A stretch of 34,739 bases of DNA from Candidatus Coproplasma excrementipullorum. GTDB lineage: Bacteria > Bacillota > Clostridia > Christensenellales > Borkfalkiaceae. Positions within the stretch are counted from its first letter, which is position 1, and each line of letters starts with the position of its first letter. Location of the stretch: the NCBI GenBank assembly GCA_018714165.1, contig DVNU01000060.1, positions 1 to 34,739 of the forward strand, given 5' to 3'. The notes below the pieces were generated by a model, which saw nothing but the letters and a program-made list of their open reading frames with translations, made no database searches and had not been told where the DNA came from. Positions 1-8,155 of this stretch are shown here, piece after piece. Both the position numbers and the translations under genes were made by a program.

Positions 1-1803
1 AAACCCAACGACAGAATTCGCAACTTTTGCATAATCGCACATATCGACCACGGCAAGTCCACGCTTGCCGACAGGCTTATAGAAATGACGGGCCAGGTCT
101 CCAAGCGCGAAATGGAGGAACAGCTCCTCGACTCTATGGACATAGAGCGCGAGAGGGGCATCACCATCAAGCTTACGCCCGTAAGAATGTTCTATACGGC
201 CTCCGACGGCGAGGAGTACATCTTCAATCTCATCGATACGCCGGGACACGTCGACTTCACCTATGAGGTCTCCCGCTCGCTCGCCGCGTGCGAGGGCGCA
301 ATCCTCATCGTCGACGCCTCCCAGGGCATCGAGGCGCAGACGCTAGCCAACGTATATCTGGCGCTCGAAAACAACCTCGAAATTCTGCCCGTCATAAACA
401 AGATAGACCTTCCCTCCGCCCGTCCCGACGAGGCCAAAAAGGAGATAGAGGAGGTCATCGGCCTCGACGCGTCGTATGCGCCCCTCGTATCTGCCAAGGA
501 GGGCACAAACGTTGGCGAGGTGCTGGAGGATATAGTAAAGTACTTCCCCGCCCCCGACGGCGACGAGGACGCCCCTTTGAAGGCGCTCATCTTCGACAGT
601 TATTACGACAACTACAAGGGCGTCATTCTCTTCGTGCGCGTAAAGGACGGCAAAGTAAACGTCGGCGATAAAATCAAGGGCTTTCGCTCTGACAAGGTGT
701 ACGACGTGGTGGAGGTGGGCGTGTTTGCTCCCCATATGTCCCCCAAAAACGGTTTGTTTGCGGGCGAGGTCGGCTATATCGCCGCCTCTATAAAGTCCAT
801 TCAGGACGTCGCCGTCGGCGATACCGTAACCAATGCCGACAACCCCGCCGCCGAGCCCCTGCCCGGCTATAAAAAGGTGCAGTCGGTCGTGTTCTGCGGA
901 ATTTATCCCCTCGACGGCTCCAAGTTCAACGATTTAAAGGAGGCGCTGTTAAAGCTTCAGCTCAACGATGCCTCCCTCATATTCGAGCCCGATACCTCGG
1001 TAGCTCTGGGCTTCGGCTTCCGTTGCGGCTTTTTGGGCCTCCTGCATATGGAGATAATCCAGGAGCGCATAGAGCGCGAGTTCGGTCTGGACATAATAAC
1101 CACCGCGCCCTCGGTAAGCTACAAGGTAATTAAAACGGACGGCGAGGAGCTGTTTGTGGACAATCCCTCGCACCTGCCGCCCCAGTCGGAGATTGACTAT
1201 ATGGAGGAGCCCATTGTCAGGTGCGACATATACTCCCCGCCCGATTACCTCGGCCAGATAATGGATCTTTGCCGCGACAAGCGCGGTACATTCATCGAGA
1301 TGAACTATCTCGACGCCAACCGCGTTCAGCTCATATATAAACTGCCCCTCAATGAAATCATCTTTGATTTCTTCGACCAGATCAAGTCGCGCACGCGCGG
1401 CTATGCCTCGTTCGACTACGAGCTGGAGGGGTACGAGCGCAGCAAGCTCGTCAAGCTCGACATTCTTTTAAACGGCGAAGTGTGCGACGCGCTGTCAATG
1501 ATAGTGCACGAGGATTCGGCCTATTCGCGCGGCAGAACGCTGTGCGAAAATCTGAAGGAGGCAATCCCCCGCCAGCTCTTCGAAGTGCCCGTTCAGGCGG
1601 CCATAGGCGGCAAAATAATCGCGCGCGAAACGGTAAAGGCGGTTCGCAAAGACGTGCTTGCCAAGTGCTACGGCGGCGACATCACCCGCAAAAAGAAGCT
1701 GCTTGAAAAGCAGAAAGAGGGCAAAAAGCGTATGCGTTCGATAGGCTCGGTTGAGGTGCCGTCGGAAGTGTTTATGCAGATTCTCAAAACCAACAAAGAC
1801 TAG
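1..1803 (+). CDS. lepA: Elongation factor 4 (LepA), 5' end cut by window
   Basis: Translational GTPase that binds the ribosome and promotes back-translocation. The frame is open from base 1, and the first visible residues run straight into the G1 loop AHIDHGKST, so only a handful of N-terminal residues lie outside the window. G2/G3 elements follow (RERGITIK, then DTPGHVDF), and the G4 element NKIDLP lies near residue 136 of the visible part. The C-terminal half has the LepA-specific domain with the basic segment [14 protein letters not shown]. The stop is TAG at 1801-1803 after KTNKD, the expected family length. A hairpin about 130 nt downstream may end the transcript. LepA next to HemW is a common Bacillota arrangement; here a short MGMT-like gene sits between them. 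Identification is firm. Confidence 0.97.
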   Translation, partial: KPNDRIRNFCIIAHIDHGKSTLADRLIEMTGQVSKREMEEQLLDSMDIERERGITIKLTPVRMFYTASDGEEYIFNLIDTPGHVDFTYEVSRSLAACEGAILIVDASQGIEAQTLANVYLALENNLEILPVINKIDLPSARPDEAKKEIEEVIGLDASYAPLVSAKEGTNVGEVLEDIVKYFPAPDGDEDAPLKALIFDSYYDNYKGVILFVRVKDGKVNVGDKIKGFRSDKVYDVVEVGVFAPHMSPKNGLFAGEVGYIAASIKSIQDVAVGDTVTNADNPAAEPLPGYKKVQSVVFCGIYPLDGSKFNDLKEALLKLQLNDASLIFEPDTSVALGFGFRCGFLGLLHMEIIQERIEREFGLDIITTAPSVSYKVIKTDGEELFVDNPSHLPPQSEIDYMEEPIVRCDIYSPPDYLGQIMDLCRDKRGTFIEMNYLDANRVQLIYKLPLNEIIFDFFDQIKSRTRGYASFDYELEGYERSKLVKLDILLNGEVCDALSMIVHEDSAYSRGRTLCENLKEAIPRQLFEVPVQAAIGGKIIARETVKAVRKDVLAKCYGGDITRKKKLLEKQKEGKKRMRSIGSVEVPSEVFMQILKTNKD

Positions 1804-1876
1804 TTTTCGCACAATATATGCGTCGCAATACTTTGTTGAGCTTGCGTTTGCCCTCGGTCACATACGTCTATGTATG

Positions 1877-1919
1877 CTCCCGTCGGGACAATCCGCGCTC
1901 GCCTTGTCTTGCTCGCATC
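1877..1919 (+). repeat. Dispersed intergenic repeat, copy 1
   Basis: A 43-bp stretch beginning CTCCCGTCGG and ending TGCTCGCATC. It aligns with 7510-7550, sharing both ends and the central CGCGCTC and TGTC blocks, with a 2-nt length difference. Just upstream, CATAC-gtctat-GTATG can form a small hairpin. Related fragments (GCGCGCTCCG, CTCGCATCTG) recur at 1963-1975 and 2033-2058. Function unknown. Confidence 0.5.
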
Positions 1920-1930
1920 TCTTGCCCGAA

Positions 1931-1958
1931 AACCCCGTCGACCGGGGTTGGCTTTTAT
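1931..1958 (+). terminator. Possible lepA terminator
   Basis: AACCCCG / CGGGGTT is a perfect 7-bp stem (1931-1937 with 1943-1949) around the loop TCGAC, followed by GGCTTTTATT. It lies 128 nt after the lepA stop. Confidence 0.5.
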
Positions 1959-2116
1959 TCTGCGCGCGCTCCGCGTCTGACTTGCAACTTTTATCCAAAA
2001 ATCGGCAGACCGCAGTTGGGTATAATTTTCCGCGCGCTCCGCAATCTGCTCGCATCTGACGACAAAAACCCGTCGACCGATGCGGAGCAAAAGTTTGGCG
2101 CATTAATTTTTCAGTA

Positions 2117-2162
2117 TGTCATTTCGACCGAAGCGCACATAGGGCGCGTAGTGGAGAAATCT
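2117..2162 (+). repeat. REP-like motif, interrupted copy
   Basis: TGTCATTTCGACCGAAGCG is followed, after 17 unrelated bases, by GGAGAAATCT. The same two blocks are contiguous at 7635-7662 and appear as inverted arms at 27565-27690, so this copy carries an internal insertion. Confidence 0.6.
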
Positions 2163-2207
2163 ATCAGTAATACCCATTCATTCAACCATACTACGGGGGT
2201 AATTGCC

Positions 2208-2516
2208 TTGAAAGAGGGATTTTTTGAACAGGTTTATAAAATAGTCAGCGACATTCCGCGCGGCAAGGTGCTCTCCTACGGCGACGTGGCCAGGCTGTGC
2301 GGCAACCCTAAAATGTCCCGCCAGGTGGGCTGGGCATTGCACTGCAACCCCCGCCCCGGCGTAGTTCCCTGCCACAGAGTGGTGTTCAAGGACGGTTCGC
2401 TTTCGCGCGGCTTTGCCTTCGGCGGGCCCGAAGTCCAGGCCGCCCTTCTCAAAGAAGAGGGGGTGGAAGTTGAGAACTGCAAGGTGGATATGAAAAAATA
2501 CAGGTGGAATATATAA
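2208..2516 (+). CDS. MGMT-like DNA alkyltransferase, short C-terminal-domain type
   Basis: A 102-residue protein made only of the DNA-binding/methyl-acceptor domain of O6-alkylguanine-DNA alkyltransferases. The domain opens with FFEQVYKIVSDIPRGKV (residues 5-21), continues with the helix-turn-helix SYGDVARLCG, and carries PCHRV at 54-58. Cys55 is the acceptor position, so this is not the Trp-substituted alkyltransferase-like (ATL) form. TTG at 2208 is chosen because homology begins there, GGGGGT lies upstream, and no ATG in this frame fits. The stop overlaps the hemW start (TAATG), so the two are probably co-translated. The N-terminal domain of full-length Ada/Ogt is absent. Whether it repairs alkylated guanine or only senses damage is not decided by sequence. 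Confidence 0.85.
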   Translation: MKEGFFEQVYKIVSDIPRGKVLSYGDVARLCGNPKMSRQVGWALHCNPRPGVVPCHRVVFKDGSLSRGFAFGGPEVQAALLKEEGVEVENCKVDMKKYRWNI

Positions 2517-3634
2517 TGGCAGGAATTTACGTTCACATACCCTTCTGCAAGCAGAAGTGCCGCTACTGCGACTTTGCGTCATTCCCAGATAAGATCGGTC
2601 TGGCCGAAAGCTATATGGCCTGCGTCTACCGCGAAATGGCCATGCGCGAGCCCCAACTTAAAGATTATAAGTTCGACACGCTGTACATAGGCGGAGGCAC
2701 GCCCTCGGTCATTGACGAAAGTTACATCGCAATGCTCGTCGCGGCGGCGAAAAAGCACTACAACCTCGATAAAAATGCCGAAATCACTATAGAGATGAAC
2801 CCGGGCACCGTGTCTGCCTCCAAGATAGATATGTATAAAAAGGCGGGCATAAACCGTTTTTCGGTGGGGCTTCAGTCTGCGAACGACGAAATTCTCCGCG
2901 ATCTCGGCAGGGTGCACACCTTAAACCAGTTCATAACCTGCGCCAAACTTTTAAAGGGCGAAAACTTCTCCGTCGACATAATGATAGGCCTCAAGGGCCA
3001 GTCATTGCAGGATATATCGCAGGCAATTGAGGTTTCCGCGCTCTACGGCGCCTCGCACGTATCAATGTATGCCCTCACGCCTGAGGACGGCACGCCCGTC
3101 TACACCGACTATCTCAACGGCGAACTGCCGGACTCCGACGAGGTGGCGGAGCAATATGCCTTTGGCGTAAAAAAGCTCAAGGAGCTGGGGTATGAGCGAT
3201 ACGAAGTCTCCAATTTCTGCAAAAAGGGCAAAGAGAGCCGCCACAACTTAAATTACTGGCGGCGCGGCGAGTATATCGGCTTCGGCGTTTCTGCCTCCAG
3301 CCACATAAAAAACGTGCGCTTCACTAATACCTTCGACCTTGACGAGTATTTCAAGTGCATAATCTCCAACCACTTCGCCGTCGTCGACAGCGAGGAGATC
3401 TCCCCCGAAGGCCGGCGCGACGAGTATGTCATGCTTGCCCTGCGCACGGTGGCAGGGGTGGATACCGAAGAGTACGAAAAGTTGTTCAAAGTGCTGTTCG
3501 ATAGGGAATATGCCGCGGCCATTGAAAAGAATAAAGACTATCTCAACATCACTCCACGCCGCGTAAGCATAAAGGATGACTACCTCTTTGTGCAGAACAA
3601 CATCATTATAGATTTTTTAGAGGAGCGCAAATGA
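2516..3634 (+). CDS. hemW: Radical SAM heme chaperone HemW-type
   Basis: A 372-residue member of the HemN/HemW radical SAM family. The cluster motif CKQKCRYC (Cys11, Cys15, Cys18) is followed by Asp-Phe rather than the extra Cys of coproporphyrinogen dehydrogenase HemN, which favours HemW, a heme-binding chaperone. The SAM-site glycine motif YIGGGTPS follows at about residues 57-64. ATG at 2516 is preferred over the in-frame GTG at 2504 because AGGTGG lies 8 nt upstream and MAGIYVHIPFC is the usual family start. It overlaps the preceding MGMT-like stop by one base and the following GNAT gene by four, so all three are probably translated from one message. The gene next to lepA is often labelled a coproporphyrinogen oxidase, which the missing Cys argues against. 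Confidence 0.92.
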   Translation: MAGIYVHIPFCKQKCRYCDFASFPDKIGLAESYMACVYREMAMREPQLKDYKFDTLYIGGGTPSVIDESYIAMLVAAAKKHYNLDKNAEITIEMNPGTVSASKIDMYKKAGINRFSVGLQSANDEILRDLGRVHTLNQFITCAKLLKGENFSVDIMIGLKGQSLQDISQAIEVSALYGASHVSMYALTPEDGTPVYTDYLNGELPDSDEVAEQYAFGVKKLKELGYERYEVSNFCKKGKESRHNLNYWRRGEYIGFGVSASSHIKNVRFTNTFDLDEYFKCIISNHFAVVDSEEISPEGRRDEYVMLALRTVAGVDTEEYEKLFKVLFDREYAAAIEKNKDYLNITPRRVSIKDDYLFVQNNIIIDFLEERK

Positions 3635-4140
3635 ACAATTACACGGTAGAGCGCGCCGTTGCCGAAGATCTGGACGCGATCATGTCAATTTTCAGCAGTG
3701 CGCGCGCATATATGGCCGCGCAGGGCAACCCGCAGTGGCAGGATGGATTTCCGCAAAGGGAGTTTATTGAAGGCAGGATAAGAAATAAAGTTATGTACAA
3801 AATAATGTGCGGCGGCGATATCGCTGCGGTTTTTTCCATGCTCGATGCCGACAGCGATTATGATAAAATAGACGGCAAATGGCTGACGGACGGAAGCTAC
3901 TTCGCCGTCCACAATGTGGCCGTGGCAGAAAATTACCGCGGCAAGGGTTGTGCGCGGTATATGTTCGCTCACGTTCTGAACGAGGCCGCCGCGCGCGGCA
4001 AGGACAGCGTAAGGGTGGACACCCACGAAAAGAACCTGCCTATGCGCACTCTTTTAAATTCGTTGGGCTTTTCCTGCTGCGGAATAGTTTTGGTCGGCGG
4101 CAACAAAATCCGCATTGCGTTCGAAAAGTTGGTAAAATAA
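3631..4140 (+). CDS. GNAT-family N-acetyltransferase
   Basis: A 169-residue single-domain GNAT protein. The acetyl-CoA motif A is clear: a beta strand (FAVHNVAVAE) leads into NYRGKGCARYMFAHVL, fitting the R/Q-x-x-G-x-G/A loop. Later segments RVDTHEKNLPMRTLL and LGFSCCGIV match the motif B region. The N-terminal part includes the AQGNPQWQDGFP stretch seen in many Clostridia GNATs. The substrate cannot be read from sequence. It starts inside the hemW stop (ATGA overlap) and is followed by a strong hairpin at 4156-4187, so it closes the operon. Confidence 0.88.
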   Translation: MNNYTVERAVAEDLDAIMSIFSSARAYMAAQGNPQWQDGFPQREFIEGRIRNKVMYKIMCGGDIAAVFSMLDADSDYDKIDGKWLTDGSYFAVHNVAVAENYRGKGCARYMFAHVLNEAAARGKDSVRVDTHEKNLPMRTLLNSLGFSCCGIVLVGGNKIRIAFEKLVK

Positions 4141-4155
4141 ATAAATTTTTAAACG

Positions 4156-4187
4156 CGTGGCGGCGCAACTTCAGTTGCGCCGCCACG
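4156..4187. terminator. Hairpin between convergent genes
   Basis: CGTGGCGGCGCAACT pairs perfectly with AGTTGCGCCGCCACG (15 bp, loop TC). It sits between the plus-strand acetyltransferase stop (4140) and the minus-strand lipoprotein stop (4203), so it can serve both. The T-tract is poor on either side. Confidence 0.75.
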
Positions 4188-4202
4188 TACTTGTATTGAT
4201 TA

Positions 4203-4850
4203 TTAAAGCTTCCTTTCGGCAATTACGTTGCCGTTTTCGCCGTCCACAAGGTAGGCGGCGGTGTTGCCCTCGCGGTCTATAACGCCCACATAGTAGTAGC
4301 ACTTGCCCTCGTCGGCAAGCAGGCGCACGTAAATTTCGCCCTCGAAGTTGTTGCCGTCCGTCAGTGATAGGAACAGCTCGCTGTCATACTGTCTTGCGCT
4401 CTCCAGGGCCTCCTCGCAGGTAATCACGCCGTCGTAAAGCGCGCTCGGCGCGGTTATCTGCCTTGTCTCTTCGCCGTAAGTCAGCTCTACCTGCGCGCTG
4501 TCGCCCAAATCGCTCCCCGTAAAGCTCAGATAGAAGCTGTCTGAGACCGACATATAGCTCATCTCGCCGCCGCTCTCGCCGATTTTTGCGGTCACGCTGT
4601 CGGGGCTGTCGGCAAATGTCACAAATACCTCGCACAGTTCCTGCATTTCGCCTTTATATCCGTCCGAAAGATAGGGGCTTTCGCGCGAGGATATGTGCAC
4701 CTTAACCGAAATTGAGTCATCCTCGTACAGGTATACCTGTGCTCGGCGCTCTGATATAAAGTCGCTGTAGTCTATTCCGCCGCCGCAGGCGGTAAAAGTT
4801 ATTAGCGCGGCAACCAGGGCCACAATGGCCGGACAAAAAATTTTCTTCAT
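4203..4850 (-). CDS. PepSY-type secreted lipoprotein
   Basis: A 215-residue predicted lipoprotein. The start MKKIFCPAIVALVAALITF and the lipobox FTAC (Cys22) give a classic type II signal peptide, so it should be tethered to the outer face of the membrane. The C-terminal part, about residues 145-215, reads as a PepSY-like domain: a helix (CEEALESARQYDS), paired strands around CYYYVGVIDREGN, and the ending YLVDGENGNVIAERKL. PepSY domains are thought to inhibit or interact with peptidases. The middle region is not recognised. The frame stays open upstream to 4943 but that part is basic and unlike a signal peptide, so ATG at 4850 is chosen. No clear ribosome site precedes it. It converges on the acetyltransferase and diverges from the gene at 5089. 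Confidence 0.75.
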   Translation of the reverse strand: MKKIFCPAIVALVAALITFTACGGGIDYSDFISERRAQVYLYEDDSISVKVHISSRESPYLSDGYKGEMQELCEVFVTFADSPDSVTAKIGESGGEMSYMSVSDSFYLSFTGSDLGDSAQVELTYGEETRQITAPSALYDGVITCEEALESARQYDSELFLSLTDGNNFEGEIYVRLLADEGKCYYYVGVIDREGNTAAYLVDGENGNVIAERKL

Positions 4851-4907
4851 ATTTAAAAGATATTTTGCGCGCGCCGTAATATTCCTTATTTTTACAAATT
4901 TATTGCC

Positions 4908-4941
4908 GCGCGCCCGCAGACTTTTGCGTCTGCGGGCGCGC
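4908..4941. repeat. Perfect GC-rich inverted repeat between divergent genes
   Basis: GCGCGCCCGCAGAC (4908-4921) pairs with GTCTGCGGGCGCGC (4928-4941) around TTTTGC. It lies 58 nt upstream of the minus-strand lipoprotein and 147 nt upstream of the plus-strand gene at 5089. No gene ends here, so it is not an obvious terminator. It could be an insulator or a leader hairpin. Confidence 0.6.
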
Positions 4942-4993
4942 ATAAATTACGCGTGAAGAAGGGCGGTGCAAAGCAAAGACTTTTATAATTTTC

Positions 4994-5022
4994 TTGCATT
5001 TTATGCAAGGGTGTGGTAAACT
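4994..5022 (+). promoter_or_regulatory. Sigma-A-like promoter for the gene at 5089
   Basis: TTGCAT (4994-4999), a 17-nt spacer and TAAACT (5017-5022). The -35 box overlaps a small palindrome, CTTGCAT-ttt-ATGCAAG (4993-5009), a possible operator. Confidence 0.5.
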
Positions 5023-5088
5023 TATTGTGTAGTATTATAAAACGCGCTTAAAGTTTTTAGACGCGTTGCACAAAACGGCGGATTATAA

Positions 5089-5709
5089 TTGAAAAATTTA
5101 ATTGTAAAGACTGCGGTCAAAACATTTTTAATAATTTTAGCTGTTGCCGTCGTGGCGTTCGGCATATTCAATTTTGCCTGCCCCCAGCATATGGCCACTT
5201 TCGCCGAGCAGGTGGGCAACTACGGCATGGCCGTCAGGTACGCCTCATTGCGCTATACATATACGGGCGACACGCGCGATCTCGCGCGCTGTTTCGAGGA
5301 CTCCATTCTGGCTGAGGACGACTCGTCCGTCGTGCGCTACGGCGACGAATTCTTCCGGAAGGACGACTGCGCGCAGGTAATGTACGAGCTGACTGCCGAA
5401 AGTGTGGATGAGACTACGGGCAGATATGTCGACTATCTTTCTCTCTTCGGCGGAAGTTTAGTCAAGTCGCGCTATGCCACGGGCAATTTTGAAGGCGCGC
5501 TTTCGCTCGCCCTCGACCTCAACGGCGGAACCGACAGCTTTGAGTACGGCTGTCCGCTGATGTCGCTCACGGCCGCCGTATACGGCGGGCAGGACAGGGA
5601 AAACGCTCCCGCCCTGCTTGAGGCGCTCCGCGGCCTTTCCCCTTCTGATGAGGAGCAAAAACAGCTTCTCGAACAGCTCATAAAGAGCGTAACCACGCTC
5701 ACATTGTAA
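5089..5709 (+). CDS. Membrane-anchored protein of unknown function
   Basis: A 206-residue protein I do not recognise. An N-terminal hydrophobic helix at about residues 9-29 (TVKTFLIILAVAVVAFGIF region) follows a Lys-rich start and suggests a membrane anchor or uncleaved signal. The rest is acidic and probably all-helical. Segments such as NYGMAVRYASLRYTYTGD and YATGNFEGALSLALDLNG resemble the small-residue pattern of TPR-like helical repeats, but no repeat can be called firmly. The start is TTG at 5089, with GGCGGAT upstream as a modest ribosome site. A promoter is visible at 4994-5022 and a hairpin terminator follows at 5715. It stands alone in front of guaA. Confidence 0.7.
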   Translation: MKNLIVKTAVKTFLIILAVAVVAFGIFNFACPQHMATFAEQVGNYGMAVRYASLRYTYTGDTRDLARCFEDSILAEDDSSVVRYGDEFFRKDDCAQVMYELTAESVDETTGRYVDYLSLFGGSLVKSRYATGNFEGALSLALDLNGGTDSFEYGCPLMSLTAAVYGGQDRENAPALLEALRGLSPSDEEQKQLLEQLIKSVTTLTL

Positions 5710-5714
5710 TTAAA

Positions 5715-5745
5715 AAGCGCCGCTTGTGCGGCGTGCTTGATTTTT
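5715..5745 (+). terminator. Terminator between the 5089 gene and guaA
   Basis: AAGC-GCCGC pairs with GCGGC-gt-GCTT (2-nt bulge, loop TTGT), followed by GATTTTT. Confidence 0.7.
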
Positions 5746-5776
5746 GGCAAAATAATTTTTAAAAAGGATATATAAT

Positions 5777-7309
5777 ATGCAGCACCAAAGAGTACTTATT
5801 CTCGATTTCGGCGGACAATACAACCAGCTCATCGCAAGGCGCGTGCGCGAACTCAACGTCTTTTGCGACCTGTTGCCCTCGGATATGAGCCTTGAAAAGA
5901 TCAAGGAATACAACCCCATCGGCATCATATTCACCGGCGGCCCCAACAGCGTATATGACGAGGATTCACCCAAGATCGATAAGGGCGTCTTTGACCTCGG
6001 CATTCCCGTTCTGGGCATATGCTACGGCTGTCAGCTTATGGCATACACGCTGGGCGGCGAGGTTGAGCGCGCCACCACATCGGAATACGGCAAGGCGGAG
6101 GTCACCTATCTCTCATCGCACATAACGGTGGATATGCCTTCCTCGGCCGTGTGCTGGATGAGCCACACCGACAGGATAACCCGCCTTCCCGAAGGCTTTA
6201 AAATGCTGGCCAAGAGCGATAATTGCCCCTATGCCGCCTTCGGCGACGAGAGCCGCAAGCTCTATGGCGTTCAGTTCCACCCCGAAGTCAACCACACCTT
6301 CAAGGGCACTGTAATACTCAAAAATTTCCTCTACAACGTCTGCGGCGCCGTGGGCGACTGGACGATGTCCAACTTCGTCTCCAACCAGATTGCGGCGCTC
6401 AAGGAGAAGATAGGCGACAAAAAGGTGCTGTGTGCAATGTCCGGCGGCGTAGATTCCGCCGTGGCGGCCACGCTCATTCACAAGGCGGTGGGCGACCAGC
6501 TTACCTGCGTGTTTGTAGACCACGGGCTTCTTAGAAAGTATGAGGCCGACGAGGTCATGTCCGTCTTTAAGGACGGCCTGGGAATGAACCTCATAAAGGC
6601 CGACGACGGCGCTATTTTCCTGGAAAAATTAAAGGGCGTCTCCGACCCCGAAACCAAGCGCAAGATTATAGGCGAGCAGTTTATCCGCTCGTTTGAAAAG
6701 CAGGCCAAGGCCATCGGCAAGGTCGATTTCCTCGTTCAGGGCACCATCTATCCCGACGTTATCGAAAGCGGCAAGGGCAAGTCTGCCGTAATAAAGTCCC
6801 ACCACAACGTGGGCGGGCTTCCCTCTGTTGTCGACTTCAAGGAGATAATCGAGCCCCTTCGCGACCTGTTCAAGGACGAAGTGCGCAAAGTCGGCTTTGA
6901 GTTAGGACTTCCCAAAAATGTGGTAATGCGCCAGCCCTTCCCCGGCCCCGGCCTTGCCATAAGGATTATGGGCGAAGTTACCGAGGAGAAGCTTGAAACT
7001 CTCCGCGATTCCGACTATATTTTGCGCGACGAGATTGCCAAGGCGGGTCTTGACGATAAAATCTGGCAGTATTTCACTGTCATCACCAACTCCAGGACAG
7101 TCGGCGTGCAGGGCGACTTCAGAACGTATGAAAATGTAATCGCCATCCGCGCCGTGACGTCAGTGGACGCCATGACGGCCGACTGGGCGCGCATCCCCTA
7201 CGATGTATTGGAAAAAATTTCCACCCGCATCGTAAACGAGGTAAAGCACGCCAACCGTATAGTGTATGATATAACCAGTAAACCGCCGGCTACAATTGAA
7301 TGGGAATAA
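5777..7309 (+). CDS. guaA: GMP synthase (glutamine-hydrolysing)
   Basis: Converts XMP to GMP using glutamine and ATP, the last step of guanine nucleotide synthesis. The 510-residue two-domain form is complete. The N-terminal class I amidotransferase has GICYGCQ with nucleophile Cys82, and VQFHPEV with His168 and Glu170. The ATP-pyrophosphatase domain has the PP-loop SGGVDS at 222-227. The C-terminal dimerisation domain includes [11 protein letters not shown] and ends in IEWE, as expected. AAGGA sits 7 nt upstream of the ATG. A terminator-like hairpin precedes the gene and another follows it, so it is probably a single-gene unit. I saw no purine riboswitch in the short leader. Confidence 0.98.
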   Translation: MQHQRVLILDFGGQYNQLIARRVRELNVFCDLLPSDMSLEKIKEYNPIGIIFTGGPNSVYDEDSPKIDKGVFDLGIPVLGICYGCQLMAYTLGGEVERATTSEYGKAEVTYLSSHITVDMPSSAVCWMSHTDRITRLPEGFKMLAKSDNCPYAAFGDESRKLYGVQFHPEVNHTFKGTVILKNFLYNVCGAVGDWTMSNFVSNQIAALKEKIGDKKVLCAMSGGVDSAVAATLIHKAVGDQLTCVFVDHGLLRKYEADEVMSVFKDGLGMNLIKADDGAIFLEKLKGVSDPETKRKIIGEQFIRSFEKQAKAIGKVDFLVQGTIYPDVIESGKGKSAVIKSHHNVGGLPSVVDFKEIIEPLRDLFKDEVRKVGFELGLPKNVVMRQPFPGPGLAIRIMGEVTEEKLETLRDSDYILRDEIAKAGLDDKIWQYFTVITNSRTVGVQGDFRTYENVIAIRAVTSVDAMTADWARIPYDVLEKISTRIVNEVKHANRIVYDITSKPPATIEWE

Positions 7310-7316
7310 AACTGCT

Positions 7317-7362
7317 CACGAAAGTTGTGCGCTGGCGACGCGCAACAACTTTCCGTGATTTT
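7317..7362 (+). terminator. guaA terminator
   Basis: CACGAAAGTTGTGCGC pairs with a right arm at 7340-7357 ending CCGTG, with two single-base bulges, followed by ATTTT. It starts 8 nt after the guaA stop. Confidence 0.75.
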
Positions 7363-7509
7363 GGGGAGCCAGCTCCCCTTTGCGCGATGTTTAAGGGCAC
7401 CCGTATTATATAATCGCGCAAATTCCCCACGCTGAGGTGCAGGTATGCACAAATTGTGTCTTGCTGCGCGAAAGCGCGGTTTCGCTTGCAACGTAATTTA
7501 TTTTTTAAA

Positions 7510-7550
7510 CTCCCGTCGGACGTACTCGCGCTCCGTGTCCTGCTCGCATC
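7510..7550 (+). repeat. Dispersed intergenic repeat, copy 2
   Basis: A 41-bp stretch beginning CTCCCGTCGG and ending TGCTCGCATC, matching the copy at 1877-1919 with a 2-nt deletion and scattered substitutions. Both copies lie in long gene-free gaps. Confidence 0.5.
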
Positions 7551-7622
7551 GCTGTGTTTATCAGACCGCGCTTTGCGCGGGTAGAATAAGGTAGGTTAGA
7601 TATATAAAAAAATAAATTTTTA

Positions 7623-7692
7623 TGCTACACCCGTTGTCATTTCGACCGAAGCGGAGAAATCTCGTCGCAACAGCGACGGACAACGGGTAGCA
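7623..7692. repeat. REP/MITE-like stem-loop element
   Basis: The outer arms TGCTACACCCGTTGTC (7623-7638) and GACAACGGGTAGCA (7679-7692) pair with a 2-nt bulge. An inner hairpin CGTCGC-aaca-GCGACG spans 7663-7678. The left half contains the motif TTCGACCGAAGCGGAGAAAT, also found at 2117-2162 and, in diverged form, at 27565-27690. The pairing suggests a small non-autonomous mobile or REP-type element. Confidence 0.65.
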
Positions 7693-7735
7693 TTAATAAA
7701 TGCGATATTTATTGTTAACGTGTGGTGATTAAACA

Positions 7736-8155
7736 ATGCAGTTTCAAAGATTTGGCAATAAAGTTATAGTACGGATAGACAGAGGGGAGGAGATTGTCTC
7801 TTCCCTTCAGTCTGTCTGTGAAAAAGAGGGTATAGCGCTGGCCTCGGTCTCGGCCATAGGCGCCGTAAATAACTTTACAGTCGGCGTGTTCTCGCCCTCA
7901 ACAAAGATCTATAAATCCAACCGCTTCGAGGGAGACTTCGAGATTGTCTCTCTTACAGGCACGGTAACTACTAAGGAAGGAATTCCTTACATTCACCTGC
8001 ATATGAGCGCGGGCGACGGCGAAGGCCGCGTTTTCGGCGGCCACCTCAATCAGGCTTTCGTCTCGGCCACCTGCGAGATGGTCATAGATATTTCGGACGG
8101 CACCGTAGAGCGGCAGTTTTCGGAGGAGATAGGTTTAAACCTCTTTAAGTTTTAA
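7736..8155 (+). CDS. PPC/DUF296-domain protein
   Basis: A 139-residue protein consisting of one PPC (DUF296) domain. Bacterial members are small trimeric proteins; in plants the domain is fused to AT-hooks. The family pattern is visible: ASVSAIGAVNNFTVGVF near residues 36-52, EIVSLTGTV, then HLHM (His87, His89) and GGHL (His103), the residues that form the putative metal site. The domain ends with LNLFKF, as in relatives. Bacterial function is unsettled; DNA binding is often annotated but not established. The SpoU methyltransferase ATG follows the TAA directly, so the two are very probably translationally coupled. Confidence 0.88.
   Translation: MQFQRFGNKVIVRIDRGEEIVSSLQSVCEKEGIALASVSAIGAVNNFTVGVFSPSTKIYKSNRFEGDFEIVSLTGTVTTKEGIPYIHLHMSAGDGEGRVFGGHLNQAFVSATCEMVIDISDGTVERQFSEEIGLNLFKF

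Larger units (their letters stand above)
1804..2207. other. 404-bp intergenic region after lepA
   Basis: No convincing gene. An open frame reaches upstream from the MGMT-like gene to about 1818, but its translation has no recognisable domain and reads through repeats. The region holds a hairpin terminator (1931-1958), a degenerate repeat shared with 7510-7550 (1877-1919), two copies of CCCGTCGACCG (near 1935 and 2069) and a REP-like motif (2117-2162). It looks like accumulated or eroded repeat sequence. Confidence 0.6.
7310..7735. other. 426-bp intergenic region after guaA
   Basis: No gene seen. It contains the guaA terminator (7317-7362), a degenerate repeat shared with 1877-1919 (7510-7550), an AT-rich stretch around 7595-7622 and a structured REP/MITE-like element (7623-7692). 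No good sigma-A promoter could be assigned for the gene at 7736. Confidence 0.6.

Noticed and set aside
1818-2207. An N-terminal extension of the MGMT-like gene back to ATG 1818
   Set aside because: The extension runs through a terminator hairpin and dispersed repeats and has no similarity to the N-terminal domain of alkyltransferases.
5710-5776. A purine riboswitch before guaA
   Set aside because: Only 67 nt separate the genes; most is a simple terminator and the ribosome site. No three-way junction can be drawn.
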